DNA from: Amanita rubescens
Taxonomy: Eukaryota; Basidiomycota; Agaricomycetes; Agaricales; Amanitaceae
Assembly (NCBI GenBank): GCA_015039365.1
Contig: WION01000012.1
Location: 744,001 to 808,000 of the forward strand
Length of the DNA: 64,000 nt
Direction: 5' to 3'
In this document: positions 22,601 to 36,568 of the stretch, piece after piece
Layout: the number at the start of each line of letters is the position of its first letter
How positions within the stretch are numbered: position 1 is the first letter of the stretch
The notes under the pieces: model-generated
What the model saw: the letters and a program-made list of their open reading frames with translations, nothing else
What the model was told of the DNA's origin: nothing
Database searches by the model: none
Made by a program: the position numbers and the translations under genes

Positions 22601-24091
22601 ATGAAGTGAGTTGATTTCACGAGCGTCCACTTTATCATGTTCTATAGAAAACATCCACCTGGCGGGATATATGCCCATCTTAAAATATTAAATATGAACT
22701 TACAACAAGGCTTGCTTCTGATACTTTCTAAGAGTGAGCGTGAAAGATTCGGTGGGTTCCATTTCAGACATGGTATTGTCGTGGACCTGTGCCCTGTGCA
22801 ATGAGAGAAATGATCGTTAATGGTCTGGATGTATGGAGCCATGCAGATACCTCTTATATATCAGATCAATATCGTTCTTAGATAGTTCTTCGCCGGTTTC
22901 AACCTCCACTTCTTCACCGTCTCCTACGATCTCTTTTACACGCTTCGGATTATTCATTTTATCTTGTTTCTTCAACGCTTCGCTTGCGCCCTTGAAACCT
23001 TTCGCATTGCCTTCGATTTGCGGCTTCAAACCAATGACATTAAATAATTCTAGAATAGCATCTTTACGCTCTCGAAGGAGCCTACACCATTAATCGCTTC
23101 AAATGACACGTTGACCTGTAAACACTAACCTTTCGTCCGGTGTCTCAAGATCTTCTCTCAAGATGACCGTGGAATTATCAGAGTGAACAGCCTTGAGTGG
23201 GTTAAATGCATTAGGCAGCATATATACCTTGAGAGTAACCATCAGGCTAGCTCCTGCACTAAGTCTGTGGGGGCAGTCGGTCATAATGCCACGAAACTCC
23301 ACAATTTCTGCAACGGAGTCAATAACTCGTTGTGAAACAGGAAAAATGTAGGAGATGTACCGAAATCAAGAAGTCTAGCTATCCAAGATGACATTTTCAT
23401 TGGCAGTCGCCCAAATTCTGCAATGTTGTTTGCAACGACAGCAGACTTCAGAAATGAACTGCATACCGCTGCCATTTTTGTTTACTATGTATACAACATT
23501 GTCGATCTTCTTTCTCGACGATGCTTTACTCGACTGCCCCTTTAACATATTTGCAATAGAAAGTTGCCTTTTCCCACCCTTAATGGCACCTTTAACGGTA
23601 GATTTAACTTCTTTTGATTCGGAGGCATTGATCCTTTTTAAATATACTTCTTCGTCTTTCGTAACATAACCATGGCCAGACACGCTGCTCCAAGCGTCAG
23701 GAACAATGAAATCGCCAACGTAAAAAGCAGAGGTTGATGACACTTCATTATCCACACGCCGCTTCTTGATCGGCTGGGCATTATTCACGTTGTATCCCGG
23801 GAAAGGATCAAGTACAGGCAAGTCATCGGAAGGCAACGAGATCTGTGCGACGTCTGGCATAATATAGTCGCCGCCTTCCTCTCCATCGTGAATGCTAAGC
23901 TTCCTTTTCAAAACCGGAAGCTGTTCACCGAGTTTTGATATCTCTTCGTCGTCGCTGTCGGGAAAAAATAGACTTGAATCGTGGCCATGTGCAGAGCTCC
24001 CGGAAGATATTGCTCCATCTGGTTCAGGCTCTGAACCAGAGAAAAATGATTCGCTTGGAGGAGTACGCGGAATAACGTCTTCTGACTCCAT
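19677..24091 (-). CDS. RAD5: RAD5/HLTF-type SWI2/SNF2 helicase and RING ubiquitin ligase
   Basis: I read 23 exons giving about 1,098 residues. RAD5 polyubiquitinates PCNA with Ubc13-Mms2 and remodels stalled forks. Order: acidic N-terminus with [14 protein letters not shown]; a HIRAN-like segment ([19 protein letters not shown]); [12 protein letters not shown]; motif [24 protein letters not shown]-type [23 protein letters not shown]; a C3HC4 RING (CPICLDVMQ ... CLHQCCKDC ... CPTCGH) inserted between the helicase lobes; then [23 protein letters not shown] and [12 protein letters not shown], ending [11 protein letters not shown]. Motif I is built over exons 22393-22539, 22337-22341 (5 nt), 22267-22269 (3 nt) and 21811-22215. 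One extra A at about 20198-20200 breaks the frame before [10 protein letters not shown]. It is divergent from CCT7. Confidence 0.95.
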
Positions 24092-24219
24092 TCAGCGCGT
24101 GCGGAAGAGACGCGATAATTTGACGCGCTGCGTGGGACGCGTCGAGACAAGCAGAACCAAATAATCGGAACCGGAGATTTGGTGTCGCTGCGAAGAATAA
24201 TCGCAAAGATAGATCAGAG
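24092..24219. promoter_or_regulatory. 128-bp divergent promoter between RAD5 and CCT7
   Basis: Only 128 bp separate the two ATG codons, so both promoters and 5' leaders share this stretch. It is GC-rich near the RAD5 start, with several CGCG-containing words (gcgcgtgcgg, gacgcgtcg). No TATA box is obvious. Confidence 0.5.
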
Positions 24220-26180
24220 ATGTCGATGCAGCGCAGTCTACCCATGGTAAGTCCATTAGTTGCGTGTTGGCTTTGTCACTTATCCGAGACAGCAACCCAC
24301 CATCGTCCTCCTAAAAGAAGGCACAGATACCTCCCAGGGCAAGCCCCAGCTGCTCTCGAACATATCTGCATGCCTAGCGATCTCAGAGACTCTTGCAAGT
24401 ACTTTAGGGCCCCGTGGAATGGACAAGCTCATCGTGAATGAACGCGGAGAAGCTCAAATTACCAACGATGGTGCTACAATATTGAAGCTATTAGAAATCG
24501 TGCATCCCGCTGCGCGGACCCTTGTCGACATAGCGAGAGCACAAGATGCAGAGGTCGGTGATGGGACAACAAGCGTGGTCCTCTTGGCAGCTCAGCTGTT
24601 GAAAGAAGTGCGTGGTTTGATCGAAGAGGGCGTCAATCCACATACGATCATGAAGGGCCTTCGACGCGCTTCTCAATTGGTGCGCTAGTCATTTTCGTAT
24701 CATCTCCTCATTTCTATTTAACCGTATATTAATGACAGGCTATTGAACATATAAAGGAGCTACAGATATCCGTCGACAAGTCCGATCCACAGTAGGTCTA
24801 TTCACCTTATATCCAGGTAATGGAATGAAATTGTCTTTCTCAGAGAATTTCGTTCCCTTCTCATAAAATGCGCGTCGACTTCCATGTCATCAAAGTTGAT
24901 CCATTCTGAAAAGCCGTTTTTTGCAAATATGGTCGTCGATGCAGTCCACTGTCTTGATCAGGACGACTTAGACGAGTCACTCATCGGAGTAAAAAAGATT
25001 CCTGGTGGAGGAATTCAAGATACTCTTTTAATAAAAGGTGTTGCGTTCAAAAAGACCTTCACTTATGCAGGAGCCGAACAACAACCAAAATTGTTCCATA
25101 ATCCACTAATCCTTTGTCTCAACGTCGAGTTGGAACTGAAAGCTGAAAAGGACAATGCCGAGGTCCGCGTTGACGCCGTCTCGGAATACCAGGCTATTGT
25201 TAATGCAGAATGGGAAATCATCTATCGAAAATTGGAGGCGATTGAAAAAACTGGAGCCCAAGTAGTGCTTAGCAAGCTACCGATTGGCGACCTAGCAACC
25301 CAATGGTTTGCTGATCGAAATATTTTCTGTGCAGGTCGTGTGGCCGCTGCTGATCTTCGACGCGTCGTTCAAGCAGGAGGGGGCTCTATCCAGTCCACGT
25401 GTTCTGATATACAGCGTGAACACTTAGGCACCTGCGGGTTATTCGAGGAGAAACAAATTGGTGGCGAAAGATACAACATTTTTGAAGATTGCCCTAAAGC
25501 TAAGACTTGTACGCTGGTGCTCCGCGGAGGAGCTGAACAATTCATAGAAGAAGTCGAAAGAAGTTTACATGATGCTATAATGATAGTTAAGAGAGCTGTC
25601 AAGAACGGGGAAGTTGTGGCAGGGGGTGGAGCTATCGAGGCAAGTGCTTTTAATTCCACGCCTTTACGATTGGTCACTGAACCACTTTTTTTTAGATGGA
25701 GTTGTCAGCATACATTCGCTCTCATGCCTTGACAATAGCGGGAAAACAACAGTTGATTATTTCAGCCTTTGCCAAAGCATTGGAAATAATTCCACGACAA
25801 ATTTGTGATAATGCGGGCCTTGACTCTACCGATATTCTCAACAAGCTGAGAATGAAACATGCTCAAGGCAACAAATGGTTTGGCGTCGATGTTGATGGCC
25901 CATCGGGAATTCGTGACAATATGGAGGCGTTCGTGTGGGAGCCAAGTCTTGTGAAGCTTAATGCGATAAGTAGTGCTGTCGAGGCCGCCTGCCTAGTCCT
26001 CAGCATCGATGAAACTGTTCGCAATCCTCAGAGCGAAGCGGTAAGCTCCGTCACTGTCTGAAATGCAAGTTCTAACAGAGCATCCTTAATAAGCCTAATC
26101 CGGGGCCAAAGGCACCTGCGGGCGCTGCCCAACGCGCCCTGAGAGGCAGAGGACGGGGCGCGGGTATCGGTCGTCGATGA
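24220..26180 (+). CDS. CCT7: Cytosolic chaperonin TRiC/CCT subunit eta
   Basis: Six exons: 24220..24246, 24293..24679, 24739..24791, 24844..25639, 25696..26040, 26094..26180; 564 residues, normal for the family. CCT7 is one of eight subunits of the ring that folds actin, tubulin and WD proteins. Diagnostic stretches are [48 protein letters not shown], the ATPase motif [32 protein letters not shown] and [15 protein letters not shown]. Residues EMELSAYIR join across an intron whose donor is GC (GAG|gcaagt at 25640), a clear GC-AG intron. The basic Arg/Gly C-terminus ([12 protein letters not shown]) resembles that of other fungal CCT7 proteins. Confidence 0.96.
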
Positions 26181-26456
26181 ATAAATTATTGTCAAATTTA
26201 CACGCCACAATACCGTACCGCGTTCATTGTGTATCGCGTGCGGAATGTGCAAGCAAAATCAGAGTTGTTTTTTGGCACGAAATCATACATATGTGAAATG
26301 AAAGTACCAATCAGACAGAGGCGATACTTGCGTCTTACATAAGCGTAATCGTCCTGCGCATGATGAGCCCAGCGTGAGAATTCCTCTCCTGTGGGAAAGG
26401 CACTGCTCTACTCCAGTACACACCTCGACTCGAGCCGTCAGGAGACGTGACGGATA

Positions 26457-28326
26457 ATGGATAAATCTGTTTCGAGTGCAGTGGCTGGAAGTTCAAGAGT
26501 ACGTTGTCACACATTCGACGTAGCCATCGTCTTCATTAGCCTCGTTACAGGTTACCGACATGGTAGGCGCCGATCTGCGTCCTCGAATCTTGATGGAACG
26601 GGATGCGGAGGGCGCTCTAGGACCTTCTCCTGTTATCCCCCAAGATCCCTTCCAGTTACGCGTGGGCCTATTGTCAGACGAGCAAATTGATGGGCTACGC
26701 AGACGTAAAAAAGGCAAGATGGTGGCGGAGTATCAAAAGAAGCAAAATGACGTAGGTTTTTCGTCTTGTCTATTCTGGTATACCTCCTTGATGAGACTAG
26801 CTCGTTCAATATATACTCAAACCTATGGAGAACCACACGGAGGAATCTAAAGTAGACGAAGAGGCTGTCCGCCTGCCGGTAATTGATCTCTGTTATCATC
26901 TAAAAGCTGTCATAATTTGTGGCGTCCAGGTCAAAATTGCTGTGTATGCAAGTCTAGTTGGCAATTTTGTATTAGCTGCCGTTCAACGTGAGCACTGTAC
27001 AGTTTTGTTATAAAGAAATGACCCAAGTGATTTCGCTTCTAGTGTGGGCTGCTATAACGGGATTGTCCCTCTCCCTGTTGGCGACAGGCATTGATTCCTT
27101 GTTCGATTTAGGAAGCAATGTCTTACTATTTTGGTTGCATCGGAAAGCTCAAAAACTCGACATCAACAAATGGCCAGTTGGGGGTGCACGGCTAGAGACT
27201 ATTGGCAATATTGTCTACGGTACGTAAGATAAAGTCGGGCATACGACTCGTTTACGCGGCTTGATCCTAGGCTTTTTGTAAGTGAAGGACTCGGAGCAAA
27301 AATGATCTGTTTCAAATAATCTGTGAAGGATGGGATCTGTCAATCTCGTCGTCATCGTTGAAGCGGCTCGTGCCCTAATTACAAAAAGCAATGACGAGCT
27401 GGAAACTTTCCATCTGCCTTCAATCATTGGAGTGGCAATTGCCCTTGGTATGACTGCAGAGTGTCTAGCTTGTGTATCTCACGCCAGCATTACATACAGG
27501 CATCAAAATTCTGCTTTTCTTGTATTCATATTCGTTAAGAAACAAGTCAAACCAAGTACGAGTCCTCTGGGAGGATCACAGAAACGATATATGGATCAAT
27601 GGTTTTGGTATGTAAACGAACCCTACCCCCTTGCACAAATGATTAAGAGGGCATCTAGGTTTGTTAATGTCAGCAGGTGGAAGCAGGCTCCGCTGGTGTA
27701 AGTTATTGTTAAGAGAGTTGACTTGCGCTAAATGATTCCTAGATTTGGACCCGATGGGTGCCATCATAGTAAGGACAATGTCATTCCCGTCGTCCGGTTG
27801 CAAGCTCAGATTTGAACCCGCAGATCGGGCTTGGAGTAATCATAGCATGGGGACGTTCTATATACCGGCAATTCGAGCTTCTCGCTGGAAAGTCTGCTCC
27901 TCATGAGTTTTTACAATTGCTTATCTACAAAGCTGCAACATTCAATGATGAAATTGAGAAGATTGACACAGTCAGAGCCTACCATGTAAGTATTATTTTA
28001 TCAATGACTTGTTGCCGCTAAAGTCGTTCTTTTGTTCAGAGTGGCCCGGTACGCTGATCTTACGATTTCAATGACAGTGCGATTACTTATCTGGCTTTCA
28101 GGATTATTTTGTCGAGATAGATATAGTTATGGATGCCAACACACCGCTCTGGAAAGCGCATGACATTAGCCAACAGTTGCAAGATAAGATAGAAGTGCTT
28201 CCGAATGTGGAGCGAGCCTTTGTTCATGTTGACCATGAGACCAGTCATATACCCGTAAGTCCTGCAGAAGATTTATCCTGTGCGGTAACTTACCGGGTCC
28301 GACAGGAGCATCGAAAGCTGCCGTGA
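26457..28326 (+). CDS. Cation diffusion facilitator (CDF) metal transporter
   Basis: Fourteen exons give 399 residues: 26457..26498, 26551..26751, 26801..26878, 26930..26987, 27043..27219, 27271..27277, 27329..27447, 27500..27607, 27659..27697, 27743..27768, 27824..27985, 28040..28048, 28102..28254, 28306..28326. CDF proteins exchange Zn, Mn or Fe ions for protons across organelle membranes. After a charged N-terminus come the membrane segments, beginning VKIAVYASLVGNFVLAAVQL, with the metal-site Asp pair in TGIDSLFDLGSN, then WPVGGARLETIGNI, RVLWEDHRNDIWINGFG and GLGVIIAWGRSIYRQFELLAG. A cytosolic domain with VEIDIVMDA and VERAFVHVDHET ends the protein. No frame break is needed. Exons of 7 nt (27271) and 9 nt (28040) are unusually small. 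Metal specificity is not decided. Confidence 0.93.
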
Positions 28327-28576
28327 TGCGTCCCGTCACGGGATGGTCACCGTCAGTGTCACGATCCTAATGTGGTTGGCACGACGGTTTAGTTTAATAT
28401 AATTGGTCTCCTTTGCACGTCCCGCTCTCCCTAGCTTTAACCCTCTCGTCCCTCTCTTTTACACGTATACCCTTACTTCTTTTGCTCGTTATCTATTCCT
28501 TACTGGGTTGCAAAACTACCATCAGTTGCTCGACGACAACCTAGGGTCTACTTCTGAGTTCTAGTATAGCTTCAGG

Positions 28577-30682
<2,106 letters not shown>

Positions 30683-30877
30683 CCCATAACACTCATTAGT
30701 TAGCCATGAACATTTTGGTGTATATCCTTACTTGGACCTTGATAATCACCGAACAGTATAACTAGGAGGACCTATTGATCAAACTCGCCCTAACGCCACT
30801 CTGTCCTAATAATGACAGTGCACGTAGAGCCAGACGAATGGAGTCTTAACATGTCCCAGGCAACAAAAGACTAGATT

Positions 30878-33800
30878 CTACGACGGTGGAGGTATGCCTG
30901 AAGTCCGTTTCTTTCCTGTTCCCTTTTTCTTTTGTCGAGTCACTTTGATTGGTTCCGGCGCGCTCGCTTGGGTATCTATCGACGCATTTTGTACCTACCA
31001 TCGGCCCCACGGCAGTTTCTGATTGAGGTGGCGCGAGTGCGAGTGCTTGCGCCTTCTGGCATTTCGCCCTCCCGGTCGACCACAAAGTGTGCAGACGATG
31101 TCTGAGCTGCAGATCTGAGTGAAGCCAACCAGCTATCCTTGACCGCTGCAGATTAATGCTGTTGAGATCGAAAGCGATACATGCAGGGTTGGAGTGACTC
31201 ACGTGGTGGGGGCAGCAGTGATCCCATCCCTTCTATCTTCACGACTCGTATGGCATCTATATCGGTCGCAGTCGGCTTCAAAGGCTGGTCATCAATAATG
31301 TAGTATGGATCGTCGCGGAGCTGTTCCAGTCTTTCGGCCTTGCGCTACATTGAAGGTTTGAGAGAAATGCGATGGGATAAAAACAGTGTTGACGCACCCT
31401 CTCAGCGCTCTGCCCGTTCTTCGGCTGTTTCGATTTGGGGTTCAGGTGAAGCAAGCGCAATCAGCTCGACATCATCACCATTCCGCTTCTTCCTGCTATT
31501 TTTCTTTTCACCGCTTATGTCCTTCCCTTTGCCCTTTTTGCTCTTTTTCTTCCGGTCTGTTGATTCAGCGAGCGCGTCTTGGATAGGGTCCTCTGATGGA
31601 GGAACGAATCCATGCATCCAAATCAAGACCATCAGGAATAGGGACACTAGCTTGGGCTGCCTTCGCCACAGGATTCAACGTATAAGAGGTGGACAAGGGT
31701 TGAATTAGATAGAGGCTTTTCGGGAAGTGGAGGTCAACATTCCGGGATAAGACTGCTGGCAGTTTCGTTTGGAAGATCGAGCGACGAACTCTTGGGAGGG
31801 TGAGAGTTGAGATCCGCTTGTATAAACCGGAACAACTGAAGAATATTGGCGGCCTACGCTGAGAATTAAGCTTGACTATATTGGAATCGAGATAAACGGC
31901 CAACCCACACGCTCTTGTACCTCGACATGAAAACTTTCAGTAAACACTTGAATCCTGGACATGACGTGTTCCACAGTGCTCTTGACTTCAGGCAGACAGT
32001 CATTTTGCCAATGCTGAGCAAGCTCTGCTGCCCAGTAACCGAAAATTTTCATAGCCGACTGTATGCATACAGCAATGATGTCAGGAGACAGGTTCGTCAC
32101 TTCGGGTCTCAGAAGATGCGAAATTAAATCCTGAGGCCTAGGCAGCTCCCTAGGGAGGAGGGTTAGGTTGAAGATAATGAGATACTAATATACTTACTCG
32201 CTGTACTCTCCACATATCCATGCCGCTGCCCACAGTACTTCGGAACAACTGCCCTCGTCATTCGCATTGAGAATTAAGCTATCATCTGTTAGCAGCCCAT
32301 GCATCAACTTCACGGCGTAAGGTCTCGCTGCTCTAACTCGTCCAACAACGTCCAACACCTGATCTCGGATTTCATGTCCGATGTCAACATTGGCAACATG
32401 AGCCAGGTCGACCAAAACAGACAAGTACCACTCAAAATTGTTGATGTTCTCATACGTGTTTTGTGAGCACATGGTGAGGATACGCTGCGAAAGAACAAGT
32501 CTATAAGCAGCAGATTGGTTTGGCGCAATGGTGGCCGATGGTGTAGACGAGGAACTTAAATTTTGAGACAGTGACTGGGCAGCTGACGGTCTAGGTGATG
32601 CTTCTGGGACCAAATGCGATAAAACTTGTTGTACAATGGACTGAAGGTTGCTTCGGTTTACCTGCACACTAAGGATTAAGATTTGATCGATGTATGTATG
32701 TATGGATATACACATACCATGGCAGATACGAGGTCAAGAGCGCGCATTCGGATACTTATATCCTGGTCACTCAAGCTGGAAAGTATCGTATCCTGGTATT
32801 CAGCAACAAGGTATGGGTGACTGGGAGCGATTTTAGCCATTGCCAGCAATGCGATGTACTTCACTGATAGAAGTCAGTTGGTTTCTCTTCGTCGCATTGT
32901 TGATCACATACGATTTTGATCTGGGTCCTGTATAAATGCTGCCAGCTTTGAAACGCAGAGCTTAGCCAGGGAGTCTCCATTGGGGCCCTGCAACATTCCT
33001 CCAATGATGCACGTGTGAACGCATTCGTACAAAAGGGATATCGCTGGCGTAGTTGATATGAGTTCAGTGATAGGTGTTTGGAGTTTCTTGACTAGCCGCG
33101 GTTCAAGTGGAGATAGAGAACCAAACTAAACAAGATGAGATTATTATTTAGGTAGATTTTGGTTGAATATGCCCCACAATTTTTACAATTTTAATAAGCA
33201 TCCAATTATTTGACGATGTTGTCAGGAGATGAAAGAGACGGGGAGCGAGTGTCAGATAATCTTTAGGATCCCGTCTTACTAGTTCACATAGGACATTCAC
33301 TGTCGCCGCGATGACGCCTAAAGTCCGCAGATAAGCCATGACGCAGAAAGGCGGGAGGAAAAAGAATACCTGGATCGGAATCATCCAGTTTCTCCTCTAA
33401 CCGGGGTCGTGCATTTTGAATGATTTGGGGTTGTTTCTCACAGACACGGTACATTGCAAGGATAGCTCGTTTTCGGATATGCGGACGAGAGTGGTTAAGC
33501 ATTGCAACCAGTTCCGGTGATAGATCTCGAGCGAGGTCAGGAGTTACGATTGCGGAGAGCCCATGTAACGAGATGGCAACATCTGCGGGACTAGAGCTCA
33601 AATCCTGAAGCAGGCATGAAGCGTAAAAACGTTTTCAGCGAGTGTATCTCACTTTCTTGAGTAAATTTGTAGTCAGCATCAATACGTCGGTGTCCTGTTG
33701 GAATGTCTGTGCTGCGGCCAGATATCCGACAGTCTTGAGGTGGTATTTCGGCGAAGACATGACTTCAACGATGTGAAACGAGGCCCAGCCCACGTCATAG

Positions 33801-34017
33801 CCTAGCATCTCGAGCTGAGGAATGGATCAGTAAATTCTATTGCAACGTAGAAACAACGTACATATGTGAGTTTCATCACAGCTCCAGCTTTAAGGTCCAT
33901 GTCGTCGCTCCGAATTTCGGACCTGATCTCATCCACTGCCCTTGCGATGAACTTTGCTTCATCCTTCTTGTTGGCGCGTAGGCCTCGGATGAGATCCTGT
34001 AACGTCCGCTCCCACAT
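30878..34017 (-). CDS. APL5: AP-3 adaptor complex subunit delta
   Basis: The large subunit of AP-3, which sorts cargo from endosome or Golgi to the vacuole. Start MWERTLQDLIRGLRANKKDE at 34017. Exons: complement(33862..34017, 33653..33814, 33370..33604, 33178..33317, 32912..33125, 32718..32863, 32198..32661, 31909..32149, 31398..31853, 31203..31344, then the tail). The adaptin HEAT solenoid is clear: DMDLKAGAVMKLTYLEMLGY, AAQTFQQDTDVLMLTTNLLK, GLSAIVTPDLARDL, RPHIRKRAILAMYRVCEK and DDSLILNANDEGSCSEVLWA. A Lys-rich stretch (DRKKKSKKGKGKDISGEKK) then leads to a hinge/ear remnant. One-base insertions break the frame at about 31740 and 31606. The last 300 bp, ending with KVTRQKKKGTGKKRTSG and TAG at 30878, needs a further frame change I could not resolve. 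Confidence 0.9.
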
Positions 34018-34240
34018 GGGTCAGAGATGATGGCTTTCCAAGAAAGGAAGGTGCGTCATGTATAATTCAAGCGCGTGCCGTAAAATCGGGTGATGTACTC
34101 TTATGATACGTAGAAAATTAGGGTTGCACAATAATAATAATAATGTAGTATTCATGCTCGAAGGCCTGTGGTGTCCTGTATATGAATCGCGATTCGCTAC
34201 CACGTCTACCATTTACGAAAGTGTTGCGTGACGTCACGAA

Positions 34241-35241
34241 ATGGCGGCTAACCTGACTCGGACACCATCTTCGCCTCCAACTGAACTAAATCTTACGTAC
34301 TTTGATACGCCCCATGACAGAACCCTCGCTGTATCACATGGCCATGCACAAACCAACAGGTTCGACAACTTCGCGTTCCCATCAAGATCAGACCTTGAAG
34401 AAGCCGAAGGAAATGCATCTTCGCAGCTGGATCAACGCCTCGTCGTTCCTATGCTCTCAACTCCCACTCCACGCCTCGGTGGCACCCCATCCACGTTTGA
34501 CGACCTGTCCGCTCGCGAGCACTTGACCGACCCTTACGATGGATCGACCATTGGCGTACTCCTCCCAACCCAGCCAGATGCAGCAGAACATTCGTTGACC
34601 TCTCCCAGAGGCGCTAGTGTTCCTGGAGCACGAGATTTGCCCAGAAACGAGGAACTGTGGGCCCGACTTTCGCGTGTTCTGGAATTACAAACAGATATAG
34701 CACGCACGCACGCAGAAATGGAGAACATTGGTATTGGCAAAGGCAAGGCGAAACTAAGTGAAGTCAAGGACAAAGGGAAAAAGGAGGCAGAGGAAGGCAG
34801 TAAGACTCATGGACAGTTTCCGACAGATCCGGGGATAGAGGAATCCGATGTAGAGGGGGAAGGAGTAGAGATGGACGATGAGGAAACGGAAAGGAATCGT
34901 GCACGGGAAGAAGAATTTGCAAAGTTGGCGGATCAGTTCGAGAGAAGAAAAGAATCCATCAGCGAGATTATGAGCAAGGTGGGGAGTATATCCACTGTGT
35001 ATCTTTCCAATACTAACTCATTATCCAGTTGGATGATCTGTCAAAGGCATTGACAGAATTTCATGACCTGCAAGAGCCAGAACTGAAGCTGCCTCCTTCA
35101 AGGAGTGAGTCAATGCCGATGAGTATATACGAGTCTACGCCACCCAGCATGCAAAGAGCTCCTGCTCCTGCGTGGGCGTCGTCGAGCACGGAGATACCGT
35201 CGGCGGTGCACCTGCCAGGATCACTTTCACGCATACCATAG
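34241..35241 (+). CDS. Conserved acidic coiled-coil protein of unknown function
   Basis: Exons 34241..34978 and 35029..35241 with a 50-nt intron; 316 residues. The N-terminal 140 residues are Ser/Thr/Pro-rich. A helical segment follows (NEELWARLSRVLELQTDIAR THAEM). Then comes a Lys/Glu-rich stretch, a strongly acidic run (EESDVEGEGVEMDDEETERN), and a second helix spanning the splice site (LADQFERRKESISEIMSKLD DLSKALTEFHDL). The in-frame helix across the splice supports the model. It looks like a small nuclear or scaffold protein, but I do not recognise the family. It is divergent from AP-3 delta across 223 bp. Confidence 0.75.
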
Positions 35242-35274
35242 ATAGTGACGTCACAATAGTTACGTTTCTCCGCC

Positions 35275-36480
35275 ATGTCCTCTCAAAGCCTGCTTGGTCT
35301 TCCTCCTACCACTCATGAGTTGAAATCCCTCGTCCCTTTTTTGCAGCGTGCGCACGAAGTCAGGGAGCAGCAACCCATAATTGCATATTGGTGTATGCGC
35401 ACCTCTTCTGCTGCCCTCTTATCCACCTGATTTCTCGGCAACAGGCGCATACTACGCTGCTCAGCAGGGCATAGCCGTTCAGGCAAAGGATGCCTCATCT
35501 CGTCAGCTCCTCTTCTCTCTCCTCGACTTGTTGGAGAAAATGAAGAAGGAAATTGGACCAACGGATGCCATTGATAATGAGGCAGCCAGTTGTGCTTACG
35601 TTGAGAATTTTGCCCTTCGTGTCTTTTCATTGGCAGACAATGAGGATCGTAAAGGAAATGCCACAAGGTATGGGTTTACCATATACCACATAGATCACGT
35701 AGCGATCGTGGACTAGAGCAACCGCGAGAACATTTTTAGCAGCATCCAACTTTCTCGAGATTCTCAAAGTCTTCCCGAAGACGGAGGTTTCGGATAGCGT
35801 ATGTCGTTATTTCGCAGATCATAGATTATTCAGAACGTGTGCACTAGATCGACGAGAAAATTCGTTATGCAAAGTGGAAAGCCGCTGATATTGCAAAGGC
35901 ATTCAGAGAAGGCAGGACACCAGTTCCTGGACCTCAGGCCGCCCCGGAGCCAGAACCCGCTGCTGAAGAGTTGGGGACCTCAGAGCCGCCTGCGAACGAA
36001 CAAGTCAGTAGCGCCGTCGCACATGCGGATGAAACAGTATCTCAGGCCCGCACACCAAGAACTGCCTGGGTCAGTGAAGAATTGGAAGGTTGGCCCAGCC
36101 CAGCGCCTGTGACACCTCCTTCGGCGCCTCCAGATATCGACATTTTCCCACCAACCCCTTCATTCCCACCTGAAGTAGAACCGGTTCAAGATGTAGCCGC
36201 AACCGCACCCCCTGAAGCTACGGATCCTCATCTACCACGGTGTCACCAGCCCCCACCACCACCGCCTCCCTATGCTCCTCCGGCTGCTGGATTTCGACCG
36301 CCGCCGCCGCCACCCATGCCTGTTCATGTTCCTGTTTCCGCACCATCAGGGGAACTCCCGCCATCTCTAATCGTAAAAATACAAAAGCATTGTCGATTTG
36401 CAATTAGCTCGCTAGATTACGAAGATGCTGAACAGGCCAGGAGAGAATTACGTGCTGCACTAGAGCTTCTGGGCGGCTGA
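35275..36480 (+). CDS. VTA1: Vacuolar sorting protein VTA1 (Vps4 activator)
   Basis: Exons 35275..35392, 35445..35667, 35717..35798, 35848..36480; 351 residues, typical length. VTA1 binds and activates the AAA-ATPase Vps4 during ESCRT-III disassembly on endosomes. The N-terminal MIT-like domain is visible (LVPFLQRAHEVREQQPIIAY, WCAYYAAQQGI, LFSLLDLLEKMKKEIG, YVENFALRVFSLADNEDR, IDEKIRYAKWKAADIAKAFR EG). A Pro-rich linker with runs of 7 and 6 prolines follows. The C-terminal VSL domain is IVKIQKHCRFAISSLDYEDA EQARRELRAALELLGG, which dimerises and contacts Vps4. It starts only 33 bp after the stop of the upstream gene on the same strand, so its promoter must lie within that gene's end. Confidence 0.95.
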
Positions 36481-36568
36481 GTTGTCCTTTGTTCCATGGC
36501 GTGAATCCATATATTCGAAATACCATCATCTACTATACTGTACAAATCTGTGACATTGAACTGATAGT

